From positions 1 through 61,157 of the forward strand of contig NZ_JAQTTX010000010.1 in the NCBI RefSeq assembly GCF_028710545.1: DNA of 61,157 bases, in the 5' to 3' direction. Below the pieces are notes generated by a model. That model saw only the letters and a program-made list of their open reading frames with translations. It was not told where the DNA came from and made no database searches. The stretch is from Halothiobacillus sp. (GTDB lineage Bacteria > Pseudomonadota > Gammaproteobacteria > Halothiobacillales > Halothiobacillaceae). This document shows positions 9,901 to 17,920 of this stretch, piece after piece. Made by a program: the position numbers and the translations under genes. Positions within the stretch are counted from its first letter, which is position 1, and each line of letters begins with the position of its first letter.

Positions 9901-10084
9901 CGACTTCCGTCGGTGTGACGCCGGGGGCTTTGAGGATGATCTGTACCTGGGTTGGCGAAATATCCGGGTAGGCGTCGATTGGAATGGTGGAAAAGACCAT
10001 CCAGCCGAAACCGGCCACCAGCATGGCGACCAGCAGCACCATCAGGCGCTGGGCGAGCGAAAAGGCAATCAGACGATGCAACAT
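6980..10084 (-). CDS. czcA: heavy-metal efflux RND pump, CzcA/CusA family
   Basis: A 1034-residue inner-membrane proton/metal antiporter of the HME-RND family, normal length for CzcA/CusA. The N-terminus has the first membrane helix followed by IPIDAYPDISPTQVQI, typical of these pumps. The TM4 region reads GGLAIAIGMLVDAAVVVVEN: the Asp and Glu of the proton relay are kept, but the first acidic residue of the CzcA-type DFG motif is replaced by AIG, as in CusA-like and related groups. The transported metal is therefore uncertain (Cu/Ag, Ni or a divalent cation). It overlaps czcB (TAATG) and the DUF3240 gene (ATGA). With CzcB and CzcC it would form a tripartite pump to the cell exterior. Confidence 0.88.
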   Translation of the reverse strand: MLHRLIAFSLAQRLMVLLVAMLVAGFGWMVFSTIPIDAYPDISPTQVQIILKAPGVTPTEVETRITAPLETSLLGIPNQTMLRSTSKYGISVITLDFAEGTDIYWARQQVNEALSSARGDLPAGTTGGVAPITTPLGEAFMFTLQSPTLSLTERRHLLDWVIRPALRAVKGVADVNSLGGFVRTFEVIPNPTQLAAQKLTTDDLMRVIEQNNRNDGAGRLDVGEEAWLVRSEGRIKTLDDLRNLVITQRSGQPIHVRDVATVRIGAITRLGAVTHSGKGETVEGLVLTLRGANARAVVAGVQQRLAEIKPSLPPDLKINVFYNRADLVNAAVHTVSKALLEAVVLVLILLILFLGNLRAAVTVALTLPMAALITFILMKQFGMSANLMSLGGLAIAIGMLVDAAVVVVENTVAHLAEAHKHPNLPRLHIVYRSVREVASPVFSGIIIIMLVFLPLLSLQGLEGKLFSPVALTIIFALGASLVLSLTLIPVIASLILGKVTDHEPWLVRKLHKIYEPSLNFALKRPWPVVAVAIAGLVVAGLLYTQIGKTFMPNLDEGTIVMQVENLPSTNLGTTIALNTNIQKTLMAKVPEIAQIVARSGSDELGLDPMGLNDTDTFIILKPKDQWQAASINEVREKIRAVLSTLPGFNFGFTQPIEMRVSEMLTGARGDLAIKIFGSDLTELNAVSNEIKSVVSAIPGAQDVATTDNEGLLYLNVAVNQAAAARNGLSVNQLEDILRAQIEGQLAGIVQEGAARTPILIRADALTNAPQKLSSLPIALPNGTVQPLSNLAIVERTTGPVFVTREMGSRFAVVRANVSGRALTDFVADAKNQIAEKVELPTGYRLEWGGQFENQQRAAARLAVVVPIALGLIFVLLFTTFNSVRQATLVFANIPFALIGGVVALYISGEYLSVPASVGFIALLGIAVLNGLVLVSYFNQLAAQGMDIEQVVRQGALRRLRPVMMTASIAALGLVPLLFATGPGSEIQRPLAIVVIGGLVTSTLLTLILLPILYKRFGQSSDQRNAQQPSPEAKA

Positions 10085-11226
10085 TATTCCGCCCCCATGC
10101 CGAGAGCCAATGCCTTGAGCTGGCTGACACCTGAGGTCACCACGCGATCGCCCGATTCAAACGAGCCGGATACAAAGACCTGCCCGCCCGCTTCACCTTT
10201 ACGGCTGACGGGGATCGAGAAATAGTTTTGGCCGCGTTGAACGAATACTTCGGTTCGATCATTTAGCTCGGTTAATGCGCTTATCGGCAAAGATACGGCG
10301 GGTTTATCCTGTTCAAGCCATAAGGTGGCAGTCGTGATCTGGCCGGGGCGCAGGGTTGGACAGGGTGATTTCGGGCGCGCGCGCAGGGTAATGAGCTGGC
10401 TTACCGGATCGACCGCCAGATCCATCAGCGAAACGGGGGCGGATTCAGGGCAGCCGGCGATTTTGAGTTCGGCCTTCTGCCCGGCGGATGGTGCCTTGCT
10501 CGGGGAAATGGCCAAAAGCCACCACTGATCCTGTGTCGCGGTGATATCGAACAGGGATTGCCCGGTGGTGACACGCTCGCCCGGCATGACCATCCGTTGG
10601 GTGATCACACCCGTGATCGGTGCGCGCACGGGCAGATTGATGCCCATGTTCTGTTCGGGATTATCGGCACCCGCCGCCTTCAGACGCGCGGCCGCAGCCT
10701 TGAGTTCGGCTGACGCCATCTGCGCCTCGCCACGAGTGGCTTCAAGCCGTTTTTTTGCGATCAGCCCATCTTTGAATAAGGCCGAATCGCGGTTCAGGTT
10801 TTGCTGAGCGAGTGTGACCTTGGCTTGGGCCATCTGCCATTGCGAGAGGGCGGCACCAAGCTGGGCGCTGGTAATCTCAAACAGTGTTTCGCCCGCCTGC
10901 ACGACCTGCCCCACTTGCGGCAACGTGCCCGCCACTTGCCCATCGGCCGGGGCGGAAACCTGCATGCTGGCCTGATTGCTTGATGCGGCGCTGATGGTTG
11001 CCAAACCCTGGGTAACGGGTATCTGTGAGGAAAATACGAGTGGTTGTGTTTGCACCTTCAGGTTGGTGCGCATCGCATCGGGAATGGTGATTGCCGAGGG
11101 TGCAGCGGTGTCTGGCGTGGCAGCAAAGCTCGCCGAGGATGTGCCCAGCCAGAAGACCATGCCCGTAACCGCAGTGGCGGCGAGTAAGGCCTGGGTAATC
11201 GGTGCGTGCGTAGGGCGTATGTTCAT
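10084..11226 (-). CDS. czcB: efflux RND periplasmic adaptor subunit, CzcB-like
   Basis: A 380-residue membrane fusion protein linking the inner-membrane pump to the outer-membrane channel. A hydrophobic N-terminal segment (TQALLAATAVTGMVFWLG) is followed by a lipoyl/barrel-sandwich half (VSAPADGQVAGTLPQVGQVV), a coiled-coil hairpin (about residues 125-195), then the second lipoyl half beginning LPVRAPITGVITQRMVMPGE and a beta-barrel. The C-terminal part contains GEAGGQVFVSGSFESGDRVV, a common MFP ending. The final TAA overlaps the czcA ATG by one base. No extra metal-binding domain is seen at either end. Confidence 0.88.
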   Translation of the reverse strand: MNIRPTHAPITQALLAATAVTGMVFWLGTSSASFAATPDTAAPSAITIPDAMRTNLKVQTQPLVFSSQIPVTQGLATISAASSNQASMQVSAPADGQVAGTLPQVGQVVQAGETLFEITSAQLGAALSQWQMAQAKVTLAQQNLNRDSALFKDGLIAKKRLEATRGEAQMASAELKAAAARLKAAGADNPEQNMGINLPVRAPITGVITQRMVMPGERVTTGQSLFDITATQDQWWLLAISPSKAPSAGQKAELKIAGCPESAPVSLMDLAVDPVSQLITLRARPKSPCPTLRPGQITTATLWLEQDKPAVSLPISALTELNDRTEVFVQRGQNYFSIPVSRKGEAGGQVFVSGSFESGDRVVTSGVSQLKALALGMGAE

Positions 11227-11235
11227 CTAAAGTTC

Positions 11236-12609
11236 CTATTCTGCGGCGGGCATCAGGCCCAGTGTTTGTTTGAGGCTGCTTTGGTCGGCACGATAGGCGA
11301 TATGCGCCAGCCGGGCTTGCAGACGGGCTTCGGCGGTATCTCGTTCAAAAACGAGCAAGCTTGTCCAGTCGAGCTCACCCAGACGAAGCGCCTTTTGTTT
11401 GAGCGTCAGGGTTTTTTCTGACAGCGCAGCCCGCCGGTCGAGTTGCGCCAGGCGTGAAGGCCAGGCGGCTATGCGTTGGCGCAGCGCCATGACTTCGCCA
11501 AGAATCTGCTGTGTGTTCTTGATCAGCGCGACCTGAGCTGTAGCGCGCTGCTGCGCCATCTCGGCCAGGGCTGGATCGCGGTATTTCTGACCGCCGAACG
11601 GGATGCTCAAGGTCAGTTGCAGGCTGTTGTCATAGGGTATTCCACGGTCGCCCCGGTCTCGCTTTACGCCCAGGCCGATTTCGGGGGCGCCAGCGCCTGC
11701 CGCGCGTTCAGCATCAATGCGGGCCGTGCTCATGCCGACTTCGCTCGCCATCTGGCGCAGCAGTGGCTGCTGTGCGAGCAAGCCGTCGGGCGTGTTCAGT
11801 TCAGGATTGTTCAACAGGGCCTGTTCAGTCGAAGTGACTTGACCGAGATCGGAAGGCAGTTGGCTGGTGCCGGTTAACTGTTGCCAACGGGTCTGGATGG
11901 TGTCCAGTTGCATCTGGGCGGCTGTGACCGCCTCTTGCACGGCCAAGGCCCGGCTTTCAACACTCATGCGGTCGACCTCGGCTGCTTCGCCGTGCTTGAA
12001 CTGCTTTGTGACGGCAGCGAGGTCGCGCTGCATGATGCGGTTACGCTCCTTGGCCGTTGCCAGTTCGACTTCGGCCTGTCGCCAACCCCAAGCCATCTGG
12101 CGTAATTCGCCAAGCAGGACGAGCCGGTTGGCTTCGGTGCGTGTTCTGGCATTGAGTGCAGACTGCTCAGCAAGCGAACGCCATGCGTCAGACTGGCCGA
12201 AACGACGCAAAGGCAGGCGGACTCCGAGCTGCATTTCGGTGGAACCGAAATCACTCATCAGCCGATCGCTACGATACAGGCCATCGACGACCGGAGCGCC
12301 AGCCAGAATGCCATTCGCACGCGCCTGTTCCGCTGCGAATCGCGTTCTATCCGCTTCGGTCACCAGATTCTGTGAAATCCGCTGTTCCGTTTGCATAAGC
12401 ACTTGCGCCCAGCTTTTATGGGGCTGCTCGACAGGGCTTGGTGTGGCTGCCATGACCGTACCTGACAGCACGCCCGCCCCCAATACCAGACCCAGCAAAG
12501 CACGCAGCATTCGATGGGAAACGGACAGAGCGAAAACGCACCGGCCGCCACTGATTGTGGTGATGCACTTAAGATGGGGCGTGGCCCCTGTACTGACTGA
12601 TTTTTTCAT
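11236..12609 (-). CDS. czcC: TolC-family outer membrane channel, CzcC-like
   Basis: A protein of up to 457 residues in the outer membrane efflux family, first gene of the pump operon. It has a signal-peptide-like stretch (MLRALLGLVLGAGVLSGTVMA) beginning at Met34, then two repeats of long alpha-helices rich in Ala, Gln and Arg (about 70-250 and 280-445) characteristic of the TolC periplasmic tunnel. I give the longest start at 12609, but the ATG at 12510 would place the signal peptide at the N-terminus and is just as likely, because neither has a strong ribosome binding site. czcB begins 9 bp after its stop. Confidence 0.82.
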   Translation of the reverse strand: MKKSVSTGATPHLKCITTISGGRCVFALSVSHRMLRALLGLVLGAGVLSGTVMAATPSPVEQPHKSWAQVLMQTEQRISQNLVTEADRTRFAAEQARANGILAGAPVVDGLYRSDRLMSDFGSTEMQLGVRLPLRRFGQSDAWRSLAEQSALNARTRTEANRLVLLGELRQMAWGWRQAEVELATAKERNRIMQRDLAAVTKQFKHGEAAEVDRMSVESRALAVQEAVTAAQMQLDTIQTRWQQLTGTSQLPSDLGQVTSTEQALLNNPELNTPDGLLAQQPLLRQMASEVGMSTARIDAERAAGAGAPEIGLGVKRDRGDRGIPYDNSLQLTLSIPFGGQKYRDPALAEMAQQRATAQVALIKNTQQILGEVMALRQRIAAWPSRLAQLDRRAALSEKTLTLKQKALRLGELDWTSLLVFERDTAEARLQARLAHIAYRADQSSLKQTLGLMPAAE

Positions 12610-12765
12610 GGGTGTATTAAACGCGATGACTGTAGCGTTGGTGTTTCATGGATGTTTCAGTTTGTAACGACTGGCCGGTGATGATTGACGCTTGTCGGCA
12701 CAGAGGGGACACTCTGCCCTCCTGCCATCCATGGCAGATTTTAGATAATGGCAGGTAATTGCGTG

Positions 12766-13551
12766 ATGACAGACACTTTCCACGATTCGGCCATTTCGCC
12801 CAATGCGCCGCGTATTTTGGTGGTCGATGACGATCCGGGCATTCAGACGTTGCTCGGTCGGTATCTGCGTGAGCAGGGTTTCGATGTGCGTATGGTGGGC
12901 AGTGGGGCTGAAATGGATACCGCGCTGGCTGCGGACCCGCGCGTGGATTTGCTTGTGCTCGACATCATGCTGCCGGGCGAGGATGGTTTGAGCATCGCGC
13001 GCCGCCTTGATCCAAAAACGCGGCCGCCGGTCATTATGCTTTCGGCGCGAGGCGAGGATATCGATCGGATCGTCGGCCTGGAAATCGGTGCGGATGATTA
13101 TGTGCCCAAGCCCTTCAATCCCCGGGAGTTGCTGGCGCGGATTCGAGCCGTTCTGCGCCGTCATCGTATCGAGCCGGATGCGCATGTTGAGAAGGCGCAC
13201 CGCACGCGGGTCGGCGATTTTGCTGTGAATGTGCAGACACGGCAGGCGTTCCTGCATGACGAGGCGCTGGATCTCACGCATGGCGAATGGCAGTTGTTGC
13301 AGTTCTTCATCGAGCGACCGAACCGGGTCATCAACCGCGACCAGATCATGGATTATCTGAAAGGCTACGAGCGCTCGGCATTCGATCGCAGTATCGATGT
13401 GCGCGTCACCCGTCTGCGGCGGAAAATCGAGGAGAATCCTGCCGAGCCGCGTTATCTCGTGACAATCTGGGGCGAAGGGTATCTGTTCGCGCCATCGGGC
13501 CGCAGCCCGCGTTCTCCGGATGTTCCTGCGGCGGCGGGCGAGCCGACGTGA
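12766..13551 (+). CDS. OmpR-family response regulator
   Basis: A 261-residue two-component regulator. The receiver domain (about 12-130) shows the acidic pocket DDDPG, the phosphoacceptor Asp in LLVLDIMLPGEDG, the switch Ser in MLSARGED, and the conserved Lys in VPKPFNP. The C-terminal winged helix ends RVTRLRRKIEENP...TIWGEGYLF, very like E. coli OmpR. I chose the ATG at 12766; an in-frame ATG at 12748 would add six residues. The final codons overlap the kinase start as GTGA. It diverges from the metal efflux operon across a 156-bp gap, so it may control that operon. An OmpR role in osmotic or acid response remains possible. Confidence 0.88.
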   Translation: MTDTFHDSAISPNAPRILVVDDDPGIQTLLGRYLREQGFDVRMVGSGAEMDTALAADPRVDLLVLDIMLPGEDGLSIARRLDPKTRPPVIMLSARGEDIDRIVGLEIGADDYVPKPFNPRELLARIRAVLRRHRIEPDAHVEKAHRTRVGDFAVNVQTRQAFLHDEALDLTHGEWQLLQFFIERPNRVINRDQIMDYLKGYERSAFDRSIDVRVTRLRRKIEENPAEPRYLVTIWGEGYLFAPSGRSPRSPDVPAAAGEPT

Positions 13552-14963
13552 TTCGAAAATCGCGCCCACCGCGTGTCTGGAGCCTGTTTTCCACTACCGC
13601 CTTGGCTTTGGTGGGCAGTGTCAGTTTCATTCTTGTCTTTGCCTTGAGTGCGGTGACTTGGTTCGCCATGGTGCCGATGGCCAAGCATTCAGCCGATGAT
13701 CTTGCGGCCTTGATTGTGCTGTCGGCCCAGACCTGGGTTGAGTTACCCAAAGATGCGCAACCATCGCTGGCAGCGGAGTTGAAAACACAGCACGGTCTGA
13801 AGATCGAGGAAATTCAAACGCTGAGCCGACAACACGGCACCTTGCTGCCCTATGTGCGTTTTCTGCACGATGCGGTCGTGCGACGCTTGAATGCCTGCCC
13901 GCCCGGCACCAGGGATAATGCTACCGGGGAGTGTGTTTACATGGGGGTGTTGCCCGATCGGGCGGGGTATTGGCTGGAATTGCCGATGGCCGATGATGTC
14001 CTGCGGTTCGAGTTCTCCCGTGATCGCGTGGGTTACCGTATTCCCTTCACGCTTGGTGCCATTCTGGTGGGCGGTATCCTGCTCACACTTATCCAGGCGC
14101 TGTTTTTGACGCGGCGGTTGACTCGGCCGGTCAGTCAGCTTGCCGAGCAGGTCAGTCGAGGTTTGCCCGATGCCCCCCTCCCCTTGACGGGGCCGCAGGA
14201 AACCCGAGTGCTGATCGATGCGGTTAATCGGCGCTCTGCCGAAGTGGCCCGACTCCTGGAGAACCGGACCATCCTCTTGGCGGGTATCTCGCATGATTTG
14301 CGCACGCCACTGACGCGTTTGAGTCTCGGTCTGGCATTGGCGCAGGACGAAATTGATCCTGATCTGCAAACCCGGATGCAGGCTGATATCGAGCAGATGA
14401 ATCGTTTGATTGCCGAAGTCCTGCAAATTGCCCGCGGGGTAAGCCAGTCTGCCAGCGAACCTACCCCGTTGCATTTGTGGCTGACTCGATTTGTCGCCGC
14501 ATGGCAGCAGCGGGGCACGGCAATTTCCCTTGTTGTCGATGAGCCCTCCGCCGCATTGGAAATCGATGTTGCCACGGATAGCCTGCAACGGATTCTGGAT
14601 AATCTGGTCGAAAATGCGCATCGTTATGGCCGCCCACCCATCACGTTGCGCTGCCTGCGCACGGCCGATGCACAAATACTGTGCATTGAAGACGAGGGGG
14701 ACGGATTGACAACGACGGAAATTATCCGCTTGCGCGAGCCCTTTGCCCGCAAGGATGAGGCCCGTTCCGGTGTGACGGGATACGGATTGGGTTTGAGTCT
14801 CGCGCAGGCGCTGGCACAAGCACAAGGGTGGGAACTGGATTTGTATACTCCGGGCGAGCACCCTTATTTGCCAGACGGCCCCATGCCCAAAGGGTTGGCG
14901 GCCTGCCTTCGCCTGCCGGCCAGTGTCGCGCCCGTTCGGCTGCTTTCATCGAGCGAAGTATGA
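13548..14963 (+). CDS. EnvZ-like sensor histidine kinase
   Basis: A 471-residue inner-membrane kinase partner of the upstream regulator, starting at a GTG that overlaps its stop. Two membrane segments (about 20-45 and 160-182) enclose a periplasmic sensor of roughly 115 residues that contains a Cys pair (LNACPPG and GECVYMG) and could form a disulfide or bind a ligand. A HAMP linker (LTRRLTRPVSQLAEQV) precedes the dimerisation/phosphoacceptor helix GISHDLRTPLTRLSL, where His is the phosphorylation site. The ATP-binding domain has the N box DNLVENAHRYG and a G box GVTGYGLGLSLAQAL. The HDLRTPLTR motif is of the EnvZ class. The signal is unknown. Confidence 0.9.
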   Translation: MIRKSRPPRVWSLFSTTALALVGSVSFILVFALSAVTWFAMVPMAKHSADDLAALIVLSAQTWVELPKDAQPSLAAELKTQHGLKIEEIQTLSRQHGTLLPYVRFLHDAVVRRLNACPPGTRDNATGECVYMGVLPDRAGYWLELPMADDVLRFEFSRDRVGYRIPFTLGAILVGGILLTLIQALFLTRRLTRPVSQLAEQVSRGLPDAPLPLTGPQETRVLIDAVNRRSAEVARLLENRTILLAGISHDLRTPLTRLSLGLALAQDEIDPDLQTRMQADIEQMNRLIAEVLQIARGVSQSASEPTPLHLWLTRFVAAWQQRGTAISLVVDEPSAALEIDVATDSLQRILDNLVENAHRYGRPPITLRCLRTADAQILCIEDEGDGLTTTEIIRLREPFARKDEARSGVTGYGLGLSLAQALAQAQGWELDLYTPGEHPYLPDGPMPKGLAACLRLPASVAPVRLLSSSEV

Positions 14964-15000
14964 GTCGCTACTTTAAGCGTAGTTTGTAAACGAGCGAACC

Positions 15001-15027
15001 GGTGCGGTTAATTGGGCGCACCTTTTC
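15001..15027 (+). terminator. weak terminator-like hairpin after the kinase gene
   Basis: GGTGCG at 15001-15006 pairs with CGCACC at 15017-15022 across a 10-nt loop and is followed by TTTTCT. It lies 37 bp after the stop of the EnvZ-like kinase. The short stem and imperfect T run make it modest evidence. Confidence 0.4.
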
Positions 15028-15066
15028 TATGCGGGGTTTACCGGCAAGCGTGATTTTTAGTGTTTT

Positions 15067-15083
15067 TGCACCAAAAAAGTACA
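15067..15083. promoter_or_regulatory. NtrC-like binding site upstream of glnA
   Basis: TGCACCAAAAAAGTACA resembles the NtrC consensus TGCACY-N5-GGTGCA, with a perfect left half and four of six bases in the right half. It lies about 270 bp before the glnA start, and a GGTGCA half-site follows near 15119. NtrC control of glnA is standard in proteobacteria. I did not find a convincing -24/-12 sigma-54 promoter between this site and glnA, so this is tentative. The rest of the 390-bp gap (14964-15353) shows nothing clear. Confidence 0.3.
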
Positions 15084-15353
15084 TTTGACGGGCAATCGGA
15101 TTTAATTTGTGTTTTTACGGTGCATTCACGCAGGGCGTCTCGTGCACGGTGATCCGCGCAAGTGGTGGATTAACACTTATGAATCAGGGTGTTCTTGGCC
15201 TGTTTTTCTTTAAATTCACGCGCTCTTATTTTAGGCATGATTCCTGCATTTATTGCCAAGACAAGCGTTTGGTTCGATGATGCGCGCTGCATAGTCTGTC
15301 TCACACGCGCTTTGCGTTCGCTTAATTTTGAAACTGCCCCTCTGGAGGAATTC

Positions 15354-16763
15354 ATGTCCGTAAGTCATGCGATGAAAATGATGGAAGAAAACGGCGTCAA
15401 GTTCGTCGATTTCCGCTTTACCGATACCCGTGGCAAGCAACAGCACGTCACTTACCCCGCTGCGCGCGTGGACGAAGACTGCTTTGAGTCCGGCATGATG
15501 TTCGATGGCTCATCTATTGCCGGCTGGAAAGGAATTAACGCCTCTGACATGATTTTGATGCCAGATGCCAGCTCTGCGGTCATGGACCCGTTCTCTGAAG
15601 AATCCACCATGATTCTGATCTGCGACGTGATTGAGCCGGACACCATGCAGGGCTATACCCGCGATCCGCGTTCCGTTGCCAAGCGAGCCGAGGCGTACAT
15701 TCAGGCTTCGGGTCTGGCCGATGCAGCGTACTTTGGTCCCGAAAACGAATTTTTCGTATTCGACGACGTGCGTTGGGGCAATGAAATGTCCGGCTCTTTC
15801 GTCAAAATCGATTCCAAGGAAGCTGCCTGGAATACCGGTAAAGAATACGAAGAGGGCAACATGGGGCATCGTCCCGGCGTGAAAGGCGGTTATTTCCCGG
15901 TTCCTCCGGTCGACTCACTGCATGATCTGCGTCAAACCATGTGCCTCGTGCTCGAAGACATGGGCCAGACCGTTGAAGTGCACCACCACGAAGTGGCAAC
16001 CGCCGGTCAGTGCGAGATCGGGGTTGCGTTCAACACGCTCGTGAAAAAAGCCGATGAAGTACAGAACCTCAAATACGTGCTGCACAACGTAGCGCACAGC
16101 TATGGCAAAACACTAACCTTTATGCCCAAGCCAATGTACGGCGATAACGGTTCCGGTATGCACGTTCACCAGTCCATGGCCAAAGACGGCAAGAACCTGT
16201 TCTCCGGCGACAGCTATGCGGGTCTCTCGGAAATGGCCCTGTACTACATCGGCGGTATCATCAAGCACGCTCATGCGCTCAATGCGTTCTGCAACCCGTC
16301 CACCAACAGCTACAAGCGTCTGGTCCCCCACTTCGAAGCGCCTGTGAAGCTCGCTTACTCCGCCCGTAACCGTTCGGCTTCCATCCGTATTCCGTTCGTA
16401 TCCAACCCGAAAGCCCGCCGAATCGAACTGCGCTTCCCCGACTCCACCGCGAACCCGTATCTGGCATTCGCCGCCATGTTGATGGCCGGTATCGACGGTA
16501 TCCAGAACAAGATCCACCCGGGCGAAGCGGCCAGCAAGAACCTGTACGATCTGCCGCCGGAAGAAGAGAAAAACATCCCGGAAGTGGCGTTCTCTCTGGA
16601 CGAAGCGTTGGACGCACTGGATAAGGACCGCGAATTCCTCAAGCGTGGCGATGTGTTCTCCGATGATCTGATCGATGCCTACCTTGAACTCAAGCGCGGC
16701 GAAGTCCAGCGTCTGCGCATGCTGCCGCATCCGGTCGAATTCGAGATGTACTACAGCCTGTAA
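15354..16763 (+). CDS. glnA: type I glutamine synthetase
   Basis: A 469-residue cytosolic enzyme, exactly the length of E. coli GlnA, that makes glutamine from glutamate, ammonia and ATP. Visible signatures are [13 protein letters not shown], the metal ligands in [16 protein letters not shown] with the catalytic region, and the ATP/glutamate-binding [10 protein letters not shown]. The adenylylation loop NLYDLPPEE near residue 397 is intact, so activity should be controlled by GlnE adenylylation (GSI-beta type). The ATG at 15354 has a strong TCTGGAGGAA ribosome binding site. It is followed by a clear terminator and appears monocistronic. Confidence 0.97.
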   Translation: MSVSHAMKMMEENGVKFVDFRFTDTRGKQQHVTYPAARVDEDCFESGMMFDGSSIAGWKGINASDMILMPDASSAVMDPFSEESTMILICDVIEPDTMQGYTRDPRSVAKRAEAYIQASGLADAAYFGPENEFFVFDDVRWGNEMSGSFVKIDSKEAAWNTGKEYEEGNMGHRPGVKGGYFPVPPVDSLHDLRQTMCLVLEDMGQTVEVHHHEVATAGQCEIGVAFNTLVKKADEVQNLKYVLHNVAHSYGKTLTFMPKPMYGDNGSGMHVHQSMAKDGKNLFSGDSYAGLSEMALYYIGGIIKHAHALNAFCNPSTNSYKRLVPHFEAPVKLAYSARNRSASIRIPFVSNPKARRIELRFPDSTANPYLAFAAMLMAGIDGIQNKIHPGEAASKNLYDLPPEEEKNIPEVAFSLDEALDALDKDREFLKRGDVFSDDLIDAYLELKRGEVQRLRMLPHPVEFEMYYSL

Positions 16764-16818
16764 TCGATATGCCTGACGCAGGCTGCCATTCGGCTGCGCG
16801 GGCTTAAACGGCTTTAAC

Positions 16819-16853
16819 AAAAAAATCCCCGGCCTTGGTCGGGGATTTTTTTG
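16819..16853 (+). terminator. rho-independent terminator of glnA
   Basis: A run of A, then ATCCCCG paired with CGGGGAT across the loop GCCTTGGT, then a T tract ending at 16852. It lies about 55 bp after the glnA stop and is symmetric, so it could act in both directions. Confidence 0.9.
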
Positions 16854-16917
16854 TCTCAAGTAAATTCAGGCGGGATTTTGCATTTCGCCTCCCCCACCTT
16901 CGCCGAGCACCACTTAA

Positions 16918-16998
16918 CATCCCCCTTTAACGCGGGCTTCGCCTGCTTAACGCAGAGCTGGCGTAAGCCCGCAAAAAGGGGGTACAGGGGGGATTTTT
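16918..16998. repeat. family B repeat: nested hairpin between C-run and G-run ends
   Basis: An outer inverted repeat CCCCCTTT...AAAGGGGG encloses an inner one, CGGGCTT...AAGCCCG, around a CGCCTGCTTAACGCAGAGC core. The right flank ends in TACAGGGGGGATTT, the same end as the family A elements. A second, nearly identical copy is at 24766-24842. It looks like half of a family A element with about 45 bp inserted in the hairpin loop. Confidence 0.75.
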
Positions 16999-17013
16999 AC
17001 AGCACTATCCTTA

Positions 17014-17598
17014 TCATGGCCAAGGGCACGCCCCGTTCAAATCCTTGGCTTCCACGCGTAAACGGCCGGATTTCGCCAGAACCAGATCACGTGCGTTGTT
17101 GGCGATATCCGTTGGCACACACACCCGCAATGTTCCCGCCGTAAATGCGCCACCGGGCTGGGAAGCAAAACCAAGTGGAGAAAAGATAATGGGCTTTTCA
17201 ACCGGGGTATTACCCTGAACAACCACATCGTCCCGACGCGCAATACCGGTAAACAGGATCTGTTCACCCGCATCCAGCGTGCCGCTTTTATCTGCATCCA
17301 CAAAGGCAAGCCAGCCGTTGGACCAATCCACGCTTGCGAAACAGCCCGATTGATTGCCCGCGCACAGCGTGACCGGCCGCCCCTTCACAATCGCCGTTTG
17401 CCGAGCAGCGCCAAAAGCCGAAACAAAATCATTTGCCGTCGTTGCAAGATGATTTTGCGCGGTCATACGTGAAAAAGATGGGATGGCAATGGCCAGCAGG
17501 ATCATGGCGATGATGAGTGTCATCATCAATTCGATGGCCGTAAATCCGAGAGAAGAATCTGGCGGAGCGAAGCTCGGTTCAGTGAAGTGATTCGACAT
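17014..17598 (-). CDS. GspH/FimT-family minor pilin (second copy)
   Basis: A 194-residue type IV pilin-like protein. The prepilin cleavage site is LG-FTAIELMMTLIIAMILLAIA, with the required Gly before and Glu at +5 of the mature chain. The C-terminal part has a GspH-like pattern with Cys residues (TLCAGNQSGCFA and a CVPTDI...GACPWP ending) that may form disulfides. It would be processed by PilD and sit in the initiating pilus tip complex. It is last in the minor pilin region and separated from pilE by a 320-bp gap with a repeat, so it may be transcribed separately. A related gene of the same family is at 23947-24525. Confidence 0.82.
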   Translation of the reverse strand: MSNHFTEPSFAPPDSSLGFTAIELMMTLIIAMILLAIAIPSFSRMTAQNHLATTANDFVSAFGAARQTAIVKGRPVTLCAGNQSGCFASVDWSNGWLAFVDADKSGTLDAGEQILFTGIARRDDVVVQGNTPVEKPIIFSPLGFASQPGGAFTAGTLRVCVPTDIANNARDLVLAKSGRLRVEAKDLNGACPWP

Positions 17599-17685
17599 CT
17601 ATTGCCCTCCATCGCCTTCTTCAAAGGAGTGGGCTTTATCCTAACGCAAATAACCAATCACGGGGACCTCAAAATACCCGTGTTC

Positions 17686-17752
17686 CGTCGTTCCCGCGAA
17701 AGCGGGAACCCAGAGAAATCAAGGCGCTGGATTTCCGCGTACGCCGGAATGT
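17686..17752. repeat. dispersed hairpin repeat of the CGTTCCCGCGAAAGCGGGAAC type
   Basis: A perfect GTTCCCGC-GAAA-GCGGGAAC hairpin at 17690-17709 is followed by CTGGATTTCCGCGTACGCCGGAAT at 17727-17750, a second imperfect hairpin. Paired elements of this kind are dispersed in many proteobacterial genomes, comparable to Neisseria dRS3 (ATTCCC-N8-GGGAAT). The remainder of the 17599-17920 gap shows no gene. Confidence 0.6.
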
Positions 17753-17920
17753 CGGGCTTTCGAGCTTCCCTCACTAGAAGATCGCCCCTCGCTGTCGGCC
17801 AGAACCATCAGTCAGAACTGTTAATTAGGACCGTCAGTTGGAGTAGAGCGGACAACATCCGGAAATCAACCCACCCATTGAACGAATTGGATCAGTCATG
17901 ATTCATTTATGATGGTTTTC

